Assembly (NCBI GenBank): GCA_024291935.2
Contig: JAGTYA010000025.1
Location: 10,561,501 to 10,625,500 of the forward strand
From: Okapia johnstoni
Lineage: Eukaryota > Chordata > Mammalia > Artiodactyla > Giraffidae
Length of the DNA: 64,000 bases
Reading direction: 5' to 3'
Of the stretch, positions 43,389-54,300 are shown in pieces. The position numbers and the translations under genes are program-made. Each line of letters begins with the position of its first letter. The first letter of the stretch is position 1. Under the pieces are notes generated by a model. That model was not told the DNA's origin. It searched no databases and was given only the letters and a program-made list of their open reading frames with translations.

Positions 43389-44570
43389 GTATATGCCTTA
43401 ATAGGGAGGAACAGTCAGATCTCAGCATCCTGACTTCTCCCAGTGGCTGAAGGGATCTTGGAGACGGTCACTTCTGCCTGCTCCCCTGCCCTGGGGCAGC
43501 TGTGCCAGGTCTGAGGGCAGCCCTGCCACTCCTCACTAGCTGGGGGTCCCCACCAGACACACTCTGGTCTCCCCCTGGAATTCCAGATCTCACTGACAAG
43601 GACCCACCCCCCGCCATACCTGGAGCTGGACGGGGTGACTGCGGGAAAGAGGTTCTGGGAGACGAGCGAGGCCGGATGTGCAGAGGGTCCGACGGAGCCT
43701 GCTTGGACACCTAATTCACATTCTCAGCACATCCTCCCTTTCCAAAGATCATCCATCTGAAGGAGTTCATAATTCTCACCAAGGGGACAGCAGAAGCATT
43801 TAATGTGCGCAAGGCTTTGATTGGAACATTTATAAGGTTCCGGTTCGCTGCCTTCAGCCTGATCCAGGGCTATCGATTGTTTGGCCACAAATATCTTTTA
43901 CGACTGAACGTTTACCGAGGGAAACCTCTCAGGCTCCTCACCCCTGGAGTGGGAAGCTGGACTGACCGTGCAGTTCCACACGCTGGCCCCGGGGGTGCCC
44001 AGTGCCAGCCTCATTGGTCAGGATGGCCTGGCCAGGCGACCAGCAACTGCCCTTCCCGCTGGTGGCATCCTGACTCTGAGGGCTCACGCGCTCTCGCTGG
44101 GAGGTGGACGCTCTTTGGGGAAGAGTTTAACAAGGGCAGCGGAGAGAGCCATCTGGGCTCATTAGACTTGAGTCTCCCGTTAGGACACGAGGGGAGAAAA
44201 GAGCATTCTCGTGTGCCTCATTTTGTTCAGAAACACTGACCTCCCCACCGGTTTCACCTTCATCCTGCTGGGCCTGCCCGCTGCCCTGCCACACTCCCCA
44301 CCCAACCCCAGTGCCTTTCTGCGTCCTTCACACACCGTGTCCCCTTAGCCCAGCTCAGCCTTCCCACTGAAGGGACACATTATTCCCTGAACACTAGTTT
44401 CCTGGACGCATGTTTATCCCATGTCTGCTATGCACAGATGCCCTGCTTGGCTTCAAGAATTCAGTGGCAAAGGAGGGGAATTTACCTGGGGGTTCATCCA
44501 GGACCTGAGGAACCCTGAAGGCAGACTGGGCATTATCTAGGGCACTCAAGGGCTGAGGGGAGGGGGACCC
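43389..44570. other. unique stretch with possible conserved island
   Basis: No repeat is recognised. 43735-43960 is less GC-rich and looks well preserved (words like ggttccggttcgctgccttc). An open frame of 144 codons (plus, 43805-44239) crosses it but shows no domain. Confidence 0.4.
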
Positions 44571-44571
44571 C

Positions 44572-44888
44572 CTTTTTTAAAAAAACAAATATGTATGTGT
44601 ATCTTTGGCTGGGCCGGGTCTTCACTGCTGTGCAGGACTCCCCTCTGGTTTCGGTGAGCAGGGGCTTATTCTCTTGCTGCAGAGCACGGGCTCTAAGGCA
44701 CTTGGGCTCCGTGGTTGTGTCTCATGGGCTCCATAGTCACTGCTTCCAGGCCCTAGAGCACAGGCTTCACAACTGTGGCTCTTGGGCTTAGTTACTCTGC
44801 AGCGTGTGGGATCTTTTCAGACCAGGGATTGATTACTTGTCTCCTGCATTGGCAGGTGGATTCTTTGCCACTGAGCCACCAGGTAGCC
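44572..44888 (-). mobile_element. CHR-type tRNA-Glu SINE, full length, antisense
   Basis: A T/A-rich tail (44572-44590) precedes 'ctttggctgggccgggtctt', 'gagcaggggcttattctctt', 'gcacgggctctaaggcactt', 'gaccagggattgattacttg' and 'ccactgagccaccaggtag'. It has the long body. Confidence 0.9.
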
Positions 44889-44984
44889 AGCAAGAGCTCG
44901 GGGTGGGGACGGTGGTCATTCTGCCCATTGACTCAGGGCCAAACCCTGCCCCTTCCCACGCAGCGCCTTCCTGAGCTGCGGTAG

Positions 44985-45120
44985 TCAGAGGACTTGAGTC
45001 TGAGCCCTGCTAAGAGCTGTGTGACTCAGGCCAGGGGCTTCCCCTCATGAAGCCTTGATTCTCTCATCTGTGAAATGGGCTGGGAGTGGGGAGCTGTGCA
45101 CATCCTAGGACCAGCTCTCA
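44985..45120 (+). repeat. MIR SINE, sense
   Basis: The words 'gagctgtgtgactcaggcca', 'tgattctctcatctgtgaaa' and 'tgggctggg' are sense MIR. Confidence 0.75.
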
Positions 45121-45149
45121 ATGTTTTGCGGATGTCTAGGTGGACGTGT

Positions 45150-45536
45150 GTCAGTTCAGTTCAGTTCAGTTGCTCAGTCGTGTCTGACTCTTTGCGACCC
45201 CATGGACTGCAGCACGCCAGGCCTCCCTGTCTGTCGCCAACTCCTGGAGTTTACTCAAACTCATGTCCATTGAGTCAGTGATGCCATCCAACCATCTTAT
45301 CCCCTGTCGTCCCTTCTCCTCCTGCCTTCAATCTTTCCCAGCATCAGGGTCTTTTCTAAAGAGTCAATTCTTCACATCAGGTGGCCAAAATATTGTAGCT
45401 TCAGCTTCAGCGTCAGTCCGTCCAATGAATACTCAGGACTGATTTCCTGTAGGATTGACTGGTTTGATCTCCGTGCAGTCCAAGGGACTCTCAAGAGTCT
45501 TCTCCAGCTCCACAGTTCAAAAGCATCAATTCTTCG
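45150..45536 (-). mobile_element. BovB LINE 3' fragment, antisense
   Basis: A triple cagtt tract (tcagttcagttcagttcagt) opens the copy; antisense ORF2 tail follows to 'aaaagcatcaattcttcgg'. Relative to other copies a base is missing near 'ccctgtcgtcccttctcc', which breaks the frame. Confidence 0.92.
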
Positions 45537-45644
45537 GATGTGTGTAATGCACCTGAAATGATGCTATTGTGATCCGTGCTCAGTGAACCTGCGCTGTTTT
45601 CTGTTTATAATCATTATTACTCCTTTTGCGCTAAGCTGATTATT

Positions 45645-45810
45645 TGTGGAGGCAGTGGAGGCTAGTGGGTAAGGTCACAGGCTTTGCAATTAAACTTGGG
45701 AGTCAAGTAACTGCCAGCTCCTCCACTTGCCTGCTGTGTGACCTTGGGCAAGTCACTTAACCTCTCTGAGCTGCAGTTTATTATCCACAAAACGGGGAGG
45801 CTAATTTTAA
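45645..45810 (+). repeat. MIR SINE, 5' half, sense
   Basis: A textbook MIR 5' half: 'gcagtggaggctagtgggta', 'tcacaggctttgcaatt', 'ctgctgtgtgaccttgggca' and 'agtcacttaacctctctgag'. The matching 3' half lies at 46075. Confidence 0.85.
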
Positions 45811-46074
45811 GAGGACCTTCCAATATGTGCTTGCGTGTGTTGGCCTTAAGACAGGCTGCGTACTTGAGTCTGCTTGCCCTGGTTGTGCTGGGAGACGAGG
45901 TGGAACCGGGCGGAGAGGGCGAGAGAGGTGGGCGTGGGGGAGGCTGTGAGCTTGCTCTGCACACGCCCCTGCTCTGGTTCATTTGCTTCAAGGAGCACGT
46001 GTTGCTTTTGCAGGTACAGTGAAGCAGCCCTGGCAAGCGGAAATGTTAAATGAAATAAAAGTACTGTCTTCTTC
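45811..46074. other. 264-bp segment inside a split MIR
   Basis: This segment separates the two halves of one MIR. I recognise no family in it and no TSD at its ends. It includes a G/A-rich part at 45890-45945. Confidence 0.45.
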
Positions 46075-46195
46075 CCAGGGCGCAGTGAGGATTAAATGAG
46101 CCAATACCTGCAAAGTGATCAGAATAGGGCCTGGTATGTGGTAAGTGCTAAGTAAATGTTAGTTGTTGTAATAGTAATAATAAGTATTATTTCAA
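46075..46195 (+). repeat. MIR SINE, 3' half, sense
   Basis: The MIR 3' end 'gtgaggattaaatgagccaa', 'cctggtatgtggtaagtgct' and 'aagtaaatgttagttgttgt' continues the copy that starts at 45645. Confidence 0.85.
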
Positions 46196-47521
46196 GCAGC
46201 TCTGCAAAATCATGCACATCGATCATGTCACTGAGAGACATGAGGTCCTCTTTAATACTGGGGGTGTGGGGTCCCTAGGGATGCTGAGAGTCACCTGTTC
46301 TAGGTAGGAAGTGGTCTGGTGAAGGCACCGGCTTTTGTGAATGGCCCCCATGCCCCCACCTGGTGCTCCCAGTTTGGGGGCTCCTCTGCACTGGGGTGAG
46401 AAAGGCAGGTGTGCCCCTATAGTCTGGTGCCTCAGATGCCCCCAGGAGTCCGACAAGCTGTGAAGGGCAGACAGGGGATGTCTGGATGGAGATTGAGTCA
46501 GGTCCAAGCACTGGTGCCCACAGCTGTGACTTCTAACCCTCCTCCAGCCCTGGCAGGTTGGAAGGCAGGGGACCGGACGTGGGGTGACTCTGGAGGGCTG
46601 GGGGCTTCTCCTGGCCTTTCCATTTCTGGTAGCAGTGACCCCCAGCACTGGCCCAAGGAGAAGCAGGAGGATGTGGTTTTATTTTAAGATGCAGAAGCCC
46701 TTGAAAGAGGCACATCAGCAGTTCTGAGAATGGATCTCTGTAGATGTCGTTTGTATAACAAGTATCTAAATCATCAGAAATGGGGAAGAAGCTGCAAATG
46801 AGGATGGGCAGAGATACCCTGGAAGCAGACGCCTTGCAGTACTTGTCTCAAGTTTATGACGACGCCCTTGGGTTTGGGATTCTTGAAGAGTGGGAGAAAG
46901 GAAGTGGGAAACCGGTGGGTGTGGAGCTGGGGCTGATCCATGCCTTGCGGGGCCTAAAGCGTAGAACGTATATAGCTCGGGTGGTGCTTTTTAAGAAAAA
47001 GAACCCAGGATTAGATGTGTCAGATCTAAGATGGGGCCAAACAAGTGAGGGCCCTGGGGTTTCAGCATCCGTTGCGTGCCAGGAAATCTGCCCCTGGTGG
47101 GAGCCAAACCCAGGGTTTCAGTAAGATGAGCTTTGTCTGCGCGTCCGTCTGCCCCCCTGGGCCGTGTGACCTTGACCAGGCCACCTCCTGTCTGTGGACC
47201 CCCAGAGGGTGCATCTGAGAGCCCCCTACGCGCACATGGGGAAGACAAGACTGAGGACCTCCTCCCCAGGGAGAGATGAAAGCTGCGCGGCTGTTTAAAG
47301 ACTCCAAGTCGGCCGCCGAACCATTTTTAAACGCTGTTTTGACTCACGCTCCCATTAAGGTACTTAAGAGCCAACTAATGCGTCCCGTATTTTTATTCTT
47401 GTTCTGTAGCTAATTGCATATCATGGGAAGATACCAGTACTGTTGTAAACCCTCCCGTCAGGCCGGAGCAGCCCCCTCTCCATCGGCGGTGCTCCGCCTG
47501 CTCCACCATGACCTCTGCTGC
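46196..47521. other. unique sequence
   Basis: No repeat is recognised. The open frame of 114 codons (plus, 46780-47124) starts MGKKLQMRMGRDTLEAD; I cannot assign it and see no exon borders. 47270-47440 is an AT-rich island (accatttttaaacgctgttt; gtagctaattgcatatcatg) that may be conserved noncoding sequence. Confidence 0.4.
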
Positions 47522-47690
47522 TCTGGCCTGGACTGCGCGTGCGCCCACACGTGCGTGTCCGCCGCCGCTCTGGCCTGGACTGCGCGTGCGCCCACGTGCG
47601 TGTCCGCCGCTCTGGCCTGGACTGCGCGTGCGCCCACGTGCGTGTCTGCCGCTCTGGCCTGGACTGCGCGTGCGCCCATGTGCGTGTGGG
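47522..47690. repeat. 42-bp CpG-rich minisatellite, about 3.8 copies
   Basis: Units start at 47522 (47 bp), 47569 (42 bp), 47611 (42 bp) and 47653 (partial). The core is tctggcctggactgcgcgtg followed by cgcccacgtgcgtgtccgcc and gc. The last two full copies and the partial one are nearly identical. Since 42 is a multiple of three, frames stay open on both strands (plus 47508-47915; minus 47421-47717). They encode a repeated Cys/His/Arg- or Arg/Thr-rich peptide that is best read as an artefact. Confidence 0.93.
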
Positions 47691-47773
47691 TGCGTGGTGG
47701 TGGGGGGGGGGCATCAACGCTGTGTGGGTTTCTCTTTAGAGCTTCTTCTCACCTTAGTTTGTGCTGAACAGAC

Positions 47774-47797
47774 ATACGCGCGCACACACACACACCA
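47774..47797. repeat. (CA)n with CG interruptions
   Basis: A short run, gcgcgcacacacacacacac, follows the minisatellite by about 80 bp. Confidence 0.85.
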
Positions 47798-47999
47798 GCC
47801 TCAGTGCCCAAGCTGGTGCCTTGGTTTGATGGCTTTGGTCCTAGCTCGTCTGTGGCCCACCACCATCCAGATCAATGTCAGCTTCAGGTCTGGCTTGACC
47901 CAGGGGCTCAAATGATGACCTCAGGAGCTATCTTAACTCTGCTGTCTGGGCCCTGGCAGACCCCTCAGAGGGGAGAGAGCATCTCACACACAATAGTTC

Positions 48000-48142
48000 C
48001 TTTTTATTTAATTTTTTGGCCACACCAAGTGGCAGGTGGGATCTTAGTTCCCCGACCAGGGGTGGAACCTGTGCCCCCTGCTTTGGAAGCACACACACAA
48101 ACAAGTGTGTGGTCTTAACCAGTGGGCCACCAGGAGAGCCCC
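48000..48142 (-). mobile_element. CHR-type tRNA-Glu SINE, antisense
   Basis: The plus strand reads 'tttttggccacaccaagtgg', 'gatcttagttccccgaccag', 'gggtggaacctgtgccccct' and 'gggccaccaggagagcccc'. An ACAC-rich insertion (48090-48105) lies in the head. Confidence 0.9.
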
Positions 48143-48825
48143 TCTTCCACAATAGTTGTGTTGTAAGTCCTGGCGTGGGTTTGCTGGACCCAGGTAACAC
48201 GTTCATCCTCAGACAGGTTACTGAAACAAAAGCGGTGAGCTCTGTTGACTGGCGAGATCTAGGGCATGTGCTCACCTTGTGGTTATTCTGGTATTATAGA
48301 GGGTTAACTTCGCCTAAACCACATGGACTAGGAAAGGCCGGGTGCCTGGGTGAGGGTCTTCGAAATAAAAAAAGAGGTATTATTGGTGTCAGATGAGGAG
48401 ACAGGGGGCAGGCAGGAAACGTAGTCACTCCGTGCCCCCCACCCCACCCCCAGGGCAGTGGACACACTGGGGTCTGAGGGACACGTTCACCCCACACCGA
48501 GTGGAAAACCCACTCAGAATCCTGAGAACCAGCCGTGCATCCAGGGCCCCGGGGCCTGGCGCTGAGAGCGGATGGAGACAGGGCCTGAGGCAGGCAGACG
48601 CTCTCCTGCCCCGGCTGCTGGCCTGGCGCGCTGAGGTGCCCGGGGGCTGGGTTGGCATGGAGTCCAGACACGGACAAGAATGAGCACCTCCAGAGAACCC
48701 TCTGGGGAGCTTGTTAGAATATAGCGTCTCGGGGCCCGCCCCAGACCTCCTGTATCACAGTGCGAACGTTCATCAGGCCTCCAGGTGGTCGATGTGCCCT
48801 GCTGGTCTACAGACTCACCTCTTGG
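48143..48825. other. unique sequence
   Basis: No repeat is recognised. A C-rich stretch lies at 48434-48453. Open frames lack domains. Confidence 0.4.
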
Positions 48826-49012
48826 GACGTCCCTGGTGACCCAGTGGTTAATAGCCACCCTGCAGTGCAGGGCACGCGGGTTCCATCCTTGGTCGGGGAA
48901 CTAGGATCGCACACGTTGAGGGGCCACTCAGCCCACGTGCGCACTGAATCAAAAGACTCTGGGTTCCACAGCTGAGACCTGACACAGCCAAATACACTAA
49001 AAACAAAACTCA
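48826..49012 (+). mobile_element. CHR-type tRNA-Glu SINE, sense
   Basis: The head 'gggacgtccctggtgaccca' and 'gtggttaatagccaccctgc' is followed by 'tggtcggggaactaggatcg', a body with an internal deletion, and an A-rich tail (ctaaaaacaaaac). Confidence 0.88.
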
Positions 49013-49134
49013 TTCTTGTCTCTCAGCCTCCGCATTCAGGGGTGACGGGACTTACGTTAGGTCTTCTGGAATGCGGTGTCGCCAGGTGTGTGGAGGAGCC
49101 TTAAACATATCCATGCTCTGTGATGGAGCCAGTA

Positions 49135-49878
49135 TTGCTACTCCTGAGACATTACTGTACAAAATCACCAGAGGCAGGGACAAAGGATGCTTTACCCCAA
49201 GAGCATAAGAAACTATCGTGAACAATTACACGCCAATAAATCAAACCTAGAAGAAATGGACAAATTCCTAGAAACATACAACCTACCTTGACGGGTTCAA
49301 GAAGAAATAAAAAGCTTGAGCAGACAACAATAAACATGAAGCTGAAACAGGCGAATCAGCAACCACCTCCCAACAAAGAAAAACCCAGGACCAGCTGTCT
49401 TTGCGAGTGAAATCTACCAAACATTTAAAGAAGAGTTGATATCAGTCATTCTTAAACTCTTCCAAAAAACAGAAGGAACACTTTTGAACTACTTTCATGA
49501 AGCCAGCATTACTCATACTAAAACCAGACAAAAAAACACTTAGAAATCGAGCCACCATAGGATCTGGCAACCCTGCTTCTGAGTATGTACACAACAGAAC
49601 TGAAGTCGAGTTCTCAAGGCGGTATCTCCACCCCGATGTTCATTGCAGCAATGTTCACAGTAGCCAAGACATGGAAGCAACACGCATGTCCACTGACTGA
49701 TGAATGGGCAGACAAAGTATGGTATATATGTGCCGTGGACTACTAGTCAGCCTTCAAAAAGGAAATCCTGGCATGTCACACCATCAGTAAACCTGGAGGA
49801 TGTGATGCACGGTGGAAGTCCAGAAGGACAAATTCTATATAATGACATTTATAGGAGGAATCTACAATAGTCAGACTC
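49135..49878 (+). mobile_element. L1 ORF2 end and 3' UTR, sense, part 1
   Basis: ORF2 text ('gaacaattacacgccaataa', 'atggacaaattcctagaaac') is followed by 'aatctaccaaacatttaaag'. The 3' part follows, with 'tgttcattgcagcaatgttc', 'acatggaagcaacacgcatg' and 'gactactagtcagccttc'. Internal deletion joins ORF2 to the 3' part. The element continues beyond the CHR SINE at 50196. Confidence 0.88.
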
Positions 49879-50195
49879 CGGCTTCCCTGGTGGCTTAGTG
49901 GTAAAGAATCAGCCTGCCAATGCAGGAGAAACAGATTCGATCCCTGGTCCAGGAAGATCCCCAGTGCTGCAGAGCAGCTAAGCCCATGCACCACGACTCC
50001 TAAACCTGTGCTCTGGAGCCTGAGAGCCACAACTGCTGAGCCCACGTGCTGCAGCTACAGAGGCCATGCACCCTGGAACCCATGCTTCACAACAAGAGAG
50101 GCCGCCACAGTGAGGAGCCCATGTACCACAGCTAGAGAGTAGCCCCCGCAGTAAGACCCAGCACAGCCCAAATAAATACAGAGATTAATTTAAAA
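49879..50195 (+). mobile_element. CHR-type tRNA-Glu SINE inside L1, sense
   Basis: The head 'ggcttccctggtggcttagt' and 'attcgatccctggtccagga' leads to the long body ('gcacagcccaaataaataca' at the end). Near-matching words (atagtcagactc before, atagactcatag after) suggest its target site. Confidence 0.9.
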
Positions 50196-50498
50196 GAATA
50201 AAATAGACTCATAGACGAGAGTAAGAAGAGTGGTAGTTGGCAGGGGCTGGGGAGAGGGGGAGAAGGAGAGGTGATGGTCGAAGGGACAAGGCTCCAGTCA
50301 TGCATGAAGAGTGAGTTCTAGAGGTTTGCACAACATGAGACCTGTAGACAATAATGCCACGTTATATACCTGGAACTTGGTTAAGAGGGTTGGCCTTCTA
50401 TTAAGTGTTCTTATCACAAAAAGACAATAAAGAGGGTGGAGGAAACTTCTGGAGGTGATGGATATCTTTATGTCATTGTGATGATAGTTTTACAGAAG
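50196..50498 (+). mobile_element. L1 3' UTR, sense, part 2
   Basis: The words 'agactcatagacgagagtaa', 'ggtagttggcaggggctggg' and 'gtttgcacaacatgagac' continue the L1 split by the SINE. Confidence 0.8.
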
Positions 50499-50990
50499 TA
50501 TTGTTGTTCAGTTGCTCAGTCGTGTCTGACTCTCTGCGACACCATGGGCTGCAGCACGCCAGGCCTCCTTGTCCCTCACCATCTCCCAGAGTTTGTTCAA
50601 ACTCATGTCCATTGAATCGGTGATGCCATCCAACCATCTCATCCTCTGTCGTCCCCTTCTCCTCCTGCCCTCAATCTTTCCCAGCATCGGGATCTCTTGC
50701 AGTGAGTTAGATCTTCGCATCAGGTGGCCAAAGTTTTGAAGCTTCAGCTTCAGCATCAGTCCTCCCACTGGATATTCAGGGTTAATTTCCTCAGAATTGA
50801 CTGGTTTTATCTCCTTGCTGTGCAAGGGACTCTCAAGAGTCTTCTCTAGCACCACAGTTCAAAAGCATCAATTCTTCAGCACTCAGCCTTCTTTATGGTC
50901 CAACTCTCACATCCGTACGTGACTACTGGAAAAACCATAGCTTTGTCTAGATGGACCTTTGTCTCAAAGTAATGTCTCTGCTTTTAATCT
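50499..50990 (-). mobile_element. BovB LINE 3' fragment inside L1, antisense
   Basis: The plus strand reads 'ttgttgttcagttgctcagt', 'cgtgtctgactctctgcgac' and, at the other end, 'aaaaaccatagctttgtcta' and 'gatggacctttgtctcaaag'. A few bases (tggcaa) are lost in the last phrase. The 115-codon minus frame 50508-50855 is the ORF2 tail. Confidence 0.92.
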
Positions 50991-51075
50991 TATCTCCAGA
51001 GTCATTAAGTCATATACATTAAATACATGCACCTTTTTCTATGTCAATTATACCTCAATATGATAGTTAAAAACA
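50991..51075 (+). mobile_element. L1 3' end, sense, part 3
   Basis: The terminal L1 words 'aagtcatatacattaaatac', 'atgcacctttttctatgtca' and 'attatacctcaatatgatag' close the element begun at 49135. Confidence 0.8.
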
Positions 51076-51350
51076 GAAAAGAGAGAAGATGGAAAGGAAA
51101 CTGATTTGGTCTCAGGAGCTGTAGGCCTCATGGACAAGGCCACGGGGACAAGTTCATAATTTATATTAAGTGAGCAAAGCTGGCACAGAATGATACAAAC
51201 TGCATCATTTTAACTGTATGAAAATAAAGTAAAAAACAGTCTAGAAATAAAGATGCAAATATATTACAGTACCTGCAGGTGGTAGGATTACAGATGATTT
51301 TTACTTATGTTCAGCTTTTCTGTATTTCTTTCACATGAGAAAACACTGAC
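51076..51350. repeat. old interspersed repeat, family not assigned
   Basis: The words 'acaaactgcatcattttaac', 'ctgtatgaaaataaag', 'gtggtaggattacagatgat' and 'ttttacttatgttcagcttt' resemble a common old mammalian repeat text, but I cannot name the family. Confidence 0.4.
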
Positions 51351-54300
51351 TGATGATTTCAGAATCTGAATTTGTATCAGTCACAGTGATTAGTTGCAGA
51401 TGACAGAATCTACTCCTTCTGATTTGAGCAGAGGGAGGACTTATTCCTGGGTGTTAGGACTCAGATTCTAGAACTAGCAGGGGACCCCACAGCCAGGGGC
51501 AACGTGGCCTGGACCGTTGCTTAGCCCCATCTGACCCTGTTGGCATGGAAACCCCACCGTCTGTAATGCCCAGGGCCAGACCCCCCTGTTCCCTACCAGC
51601 CAGGAGCCCCGTCCTCCACCGCCCTCTATTGTTCACTTCTACTTCTTCAATCTCGTACAGACATCTGTCCAGAGGAGCTTAAGCCACCAGCCGAACCCTA
51701 GCTGCAAGGGTGTCTGGGAAATGCAGATTTCAGTTTTCCAGAGGCTAATATACCCGGGGCGGGGAAGGACGGGGTGGTACACTTGTTGAATGAGTCAGTC
51801 TGCAGGACTCACCACAGAAGTGAAACCAGAGGACAAAATGATCACTTGTAGCCTTGACCTTCTGAAGTCCACAAGGTGGCTCAGTTATCCGTGGTGGTAT
51901 CATGAGGACCACAGGGGCTCTCTCTCAGTCCAGGGAGCACTGACTGCAGAGCCCCTCACCCCAGCCTCTCACTTCCAGCTGCCAGCACCTCTGTGCCTGG
52001 GGTCTTCTCTTGAGGCTGGCGACCCCTGGCCTCCCGTGTGGCAGGCTGAAATGTGGAGACTTGCTGTCCCCCGGGAGCAGACTCAGCAGGACCCCAGCAA
52101 CCTTACCCCTTGGGTGGGGAGTCTGCACTGGCCCCCAGGGCTCCCTGGTGGACCGATCCCTGTTGCCCACAGTGGGGTCTTCCACGGTGGGAGGCAGGTT
52201 GATCACAGCCATAATTAATCCCCTTCTGTTCCTGTTCTCACTTCGCTACCCGCTTGCCTTCACCTCCCAAGCAAACTCTGGTGCCAGGAGAATCCTCATC
52301 TCCAGGTGTGCCTTGAGCACCCAAACTAAGGCACCTCTGACCCGCCTTAGGTGCACGCATGTGAGGCCTCGTCCCGGCTCTGGATGACCTGCTGGGGAGT
52401 CCCCTGGGGGTGGGTTAAGGGCTTTGAGACCACTTCTGTGACCTCACCTCCATGCGTGCCAGATTGGGCAGTCACCCTCTCCCTGGATCCCATGCCTGTG
52501 GGTGGGCGGCCAGAGGGCTCTGGAGTGCTCCTACCATCTGCTGCCCAGTCCACCTGGTGCCACAACCACATGCACACGCCCACAGCATGTGCCCAGGGCC
52601 ACCATCCCCCTGCCCCTTCTTCCTGTGCCATGCATTGCTCCTTCTGTCCTAGGACTGGCAGCGGTATGCCACGCGGTTCAAGGGTATCCTTTGAACGTGC
52701 TGTCCTTTGGGTAAATGTGATTTTGCCATGTGTGGCTGTTAGTGCATGAGGTTTGGGCTAGCTCCGTCATGGGTTCTTCGCACAGCAGGCTGGCGCACCC
52801 TGGGCCCCGGGTATGGGGACACACTCTCCTCTGTGGACGTCACCCTTCCCTCTGCATGTGGCAGGGAGCTTCAGGCAGCTTTACTGACCAGCTCCTTGGA
52901 CTGGGCATCACACTTCCTCACCAGCCCACGCTGGCCTTTGCTTCAGGCTTCCTGAGAACGGCAATGGCTTGAAGAGTCTCCAGCCGACAGAGGGCTGGTC
53001 TGATGTCGTGAACCCTGGGGCAGTCAGAGCGCACAGGGGCTGTTCCCATCATCAGCCAGGATCTGGGTGGTGAGGCTGCACCACTGGGCGCTGATGCCCA
53101 CTTGGAAGGGAGTCCTGGATCCTTCTGGACGGGGCAGCTGAGGCCTGGGAACCGCCTGTTGTCTTATCGCATCCACTGAGATCGAGGGACAAGCTGGGTG
53201 CTCCCAGGAGGGCCCAGGCACCTCGGCCTGTGACAAAGGATCTGACCATTACAGCGGACTGTTATCGCGAAAAGTTGCCCTGAGACCATTACCGCGAACC
53301 GTTTGGCAGTTACAAGTCTGCCAACGTCTGGGCAGTGAGTGGGTCCTTGCGGGGGAGAGAGTGGTGTGAGGTGGACCACAGCCTTCTCCCCGGGGCCCTC
53401 AGCCTCCAGGACCCTCCGCCCCTCGTGTGCGCAGCTGGGACATGCCGGCCCCGCCAGGCTGCTGGAGCCGGCTCGGACAACCCACCTCGGGGCCCAGCCT
53501 GGGGCTTGCCTCAGGGAGGGCTGAGGAAGGGGTGTGTTGTCTTTGGTGGCAACGAGAGCCCGCGACACGGAGCTGCTAGACGGCCACCGCAGCTCGAACA
53601 CTGCCCTGCGCCGGCTGGCCGTCAGTGAACTTGAAAGGCCACCAGGATGACATTGTCACTGGTGCAGCAGACAGAGGGCAGGGGCGCAGGCTGGTGTCCC
53701 GAGGTCAACAAAGCTGCCTCAGCAGGAAAAGCTGCCCCCTGCCTTCCATGCCCAGGGGGGCCGGGCAGCCTGTCTGCACGATGACTGAAAAGGCCATCGG
53801 CCATCTGACTTAGGGCTGAGTGTGTTTCTCCTTCTCAGGCATACTGGCAGTGAAATCCAATTTGTGATGCTTGGGGATTAGAATCCCCCAGGGTGCTCGC
53901 AGGCAGCCCTTCGCTCCGGCAGATCCAAGAAGCCCACCGGCCTCTTGAGCCCTGAGCTGCGTGCGGTTTAATCCCAAAGTCCCTTTCCCGTGGTTTAGAG
54001 CGGAAGGCTTTGCTGTTGATGGAAGCCTGGGTATTTCTCAGTCTCCATGAAAGTTCAAGTGCGCGTGATACAATCTAATTGTCCGGTTTCTTGACATTCA
54101 GGCTTGTCTCTGTTGTAAAGCAGTGGAATTGATTTCTGGGTACTTGAAAATACAGCCGGGAGTGGGGAGACTCACCGCAAATACCAAGTGAGGGCTGCAA
54201 GGCGGGCGCCGCACCCACACGCGTTAGTTGGTTCAGTCGTAGGGGCTGTAGCCTCACAGAGTTTTGGAACCATAGCCCACCCCCCAACTCTAGGGTTGGT

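Noticed and set aside
43805..44239. Plus-strand frame of 144 codons as a gene
   Set aside because: No domain, no exon context; the underlying sequence is better treated as possible conserved noncoding DNA.
46780..47124. Plus-strand frame of 114 codons starting MGKKLQMRMGRD
   Set aside because: The composition is protein-like, but I recognise no family and see no exon borders or upstream exons; left as unassigned sequence.
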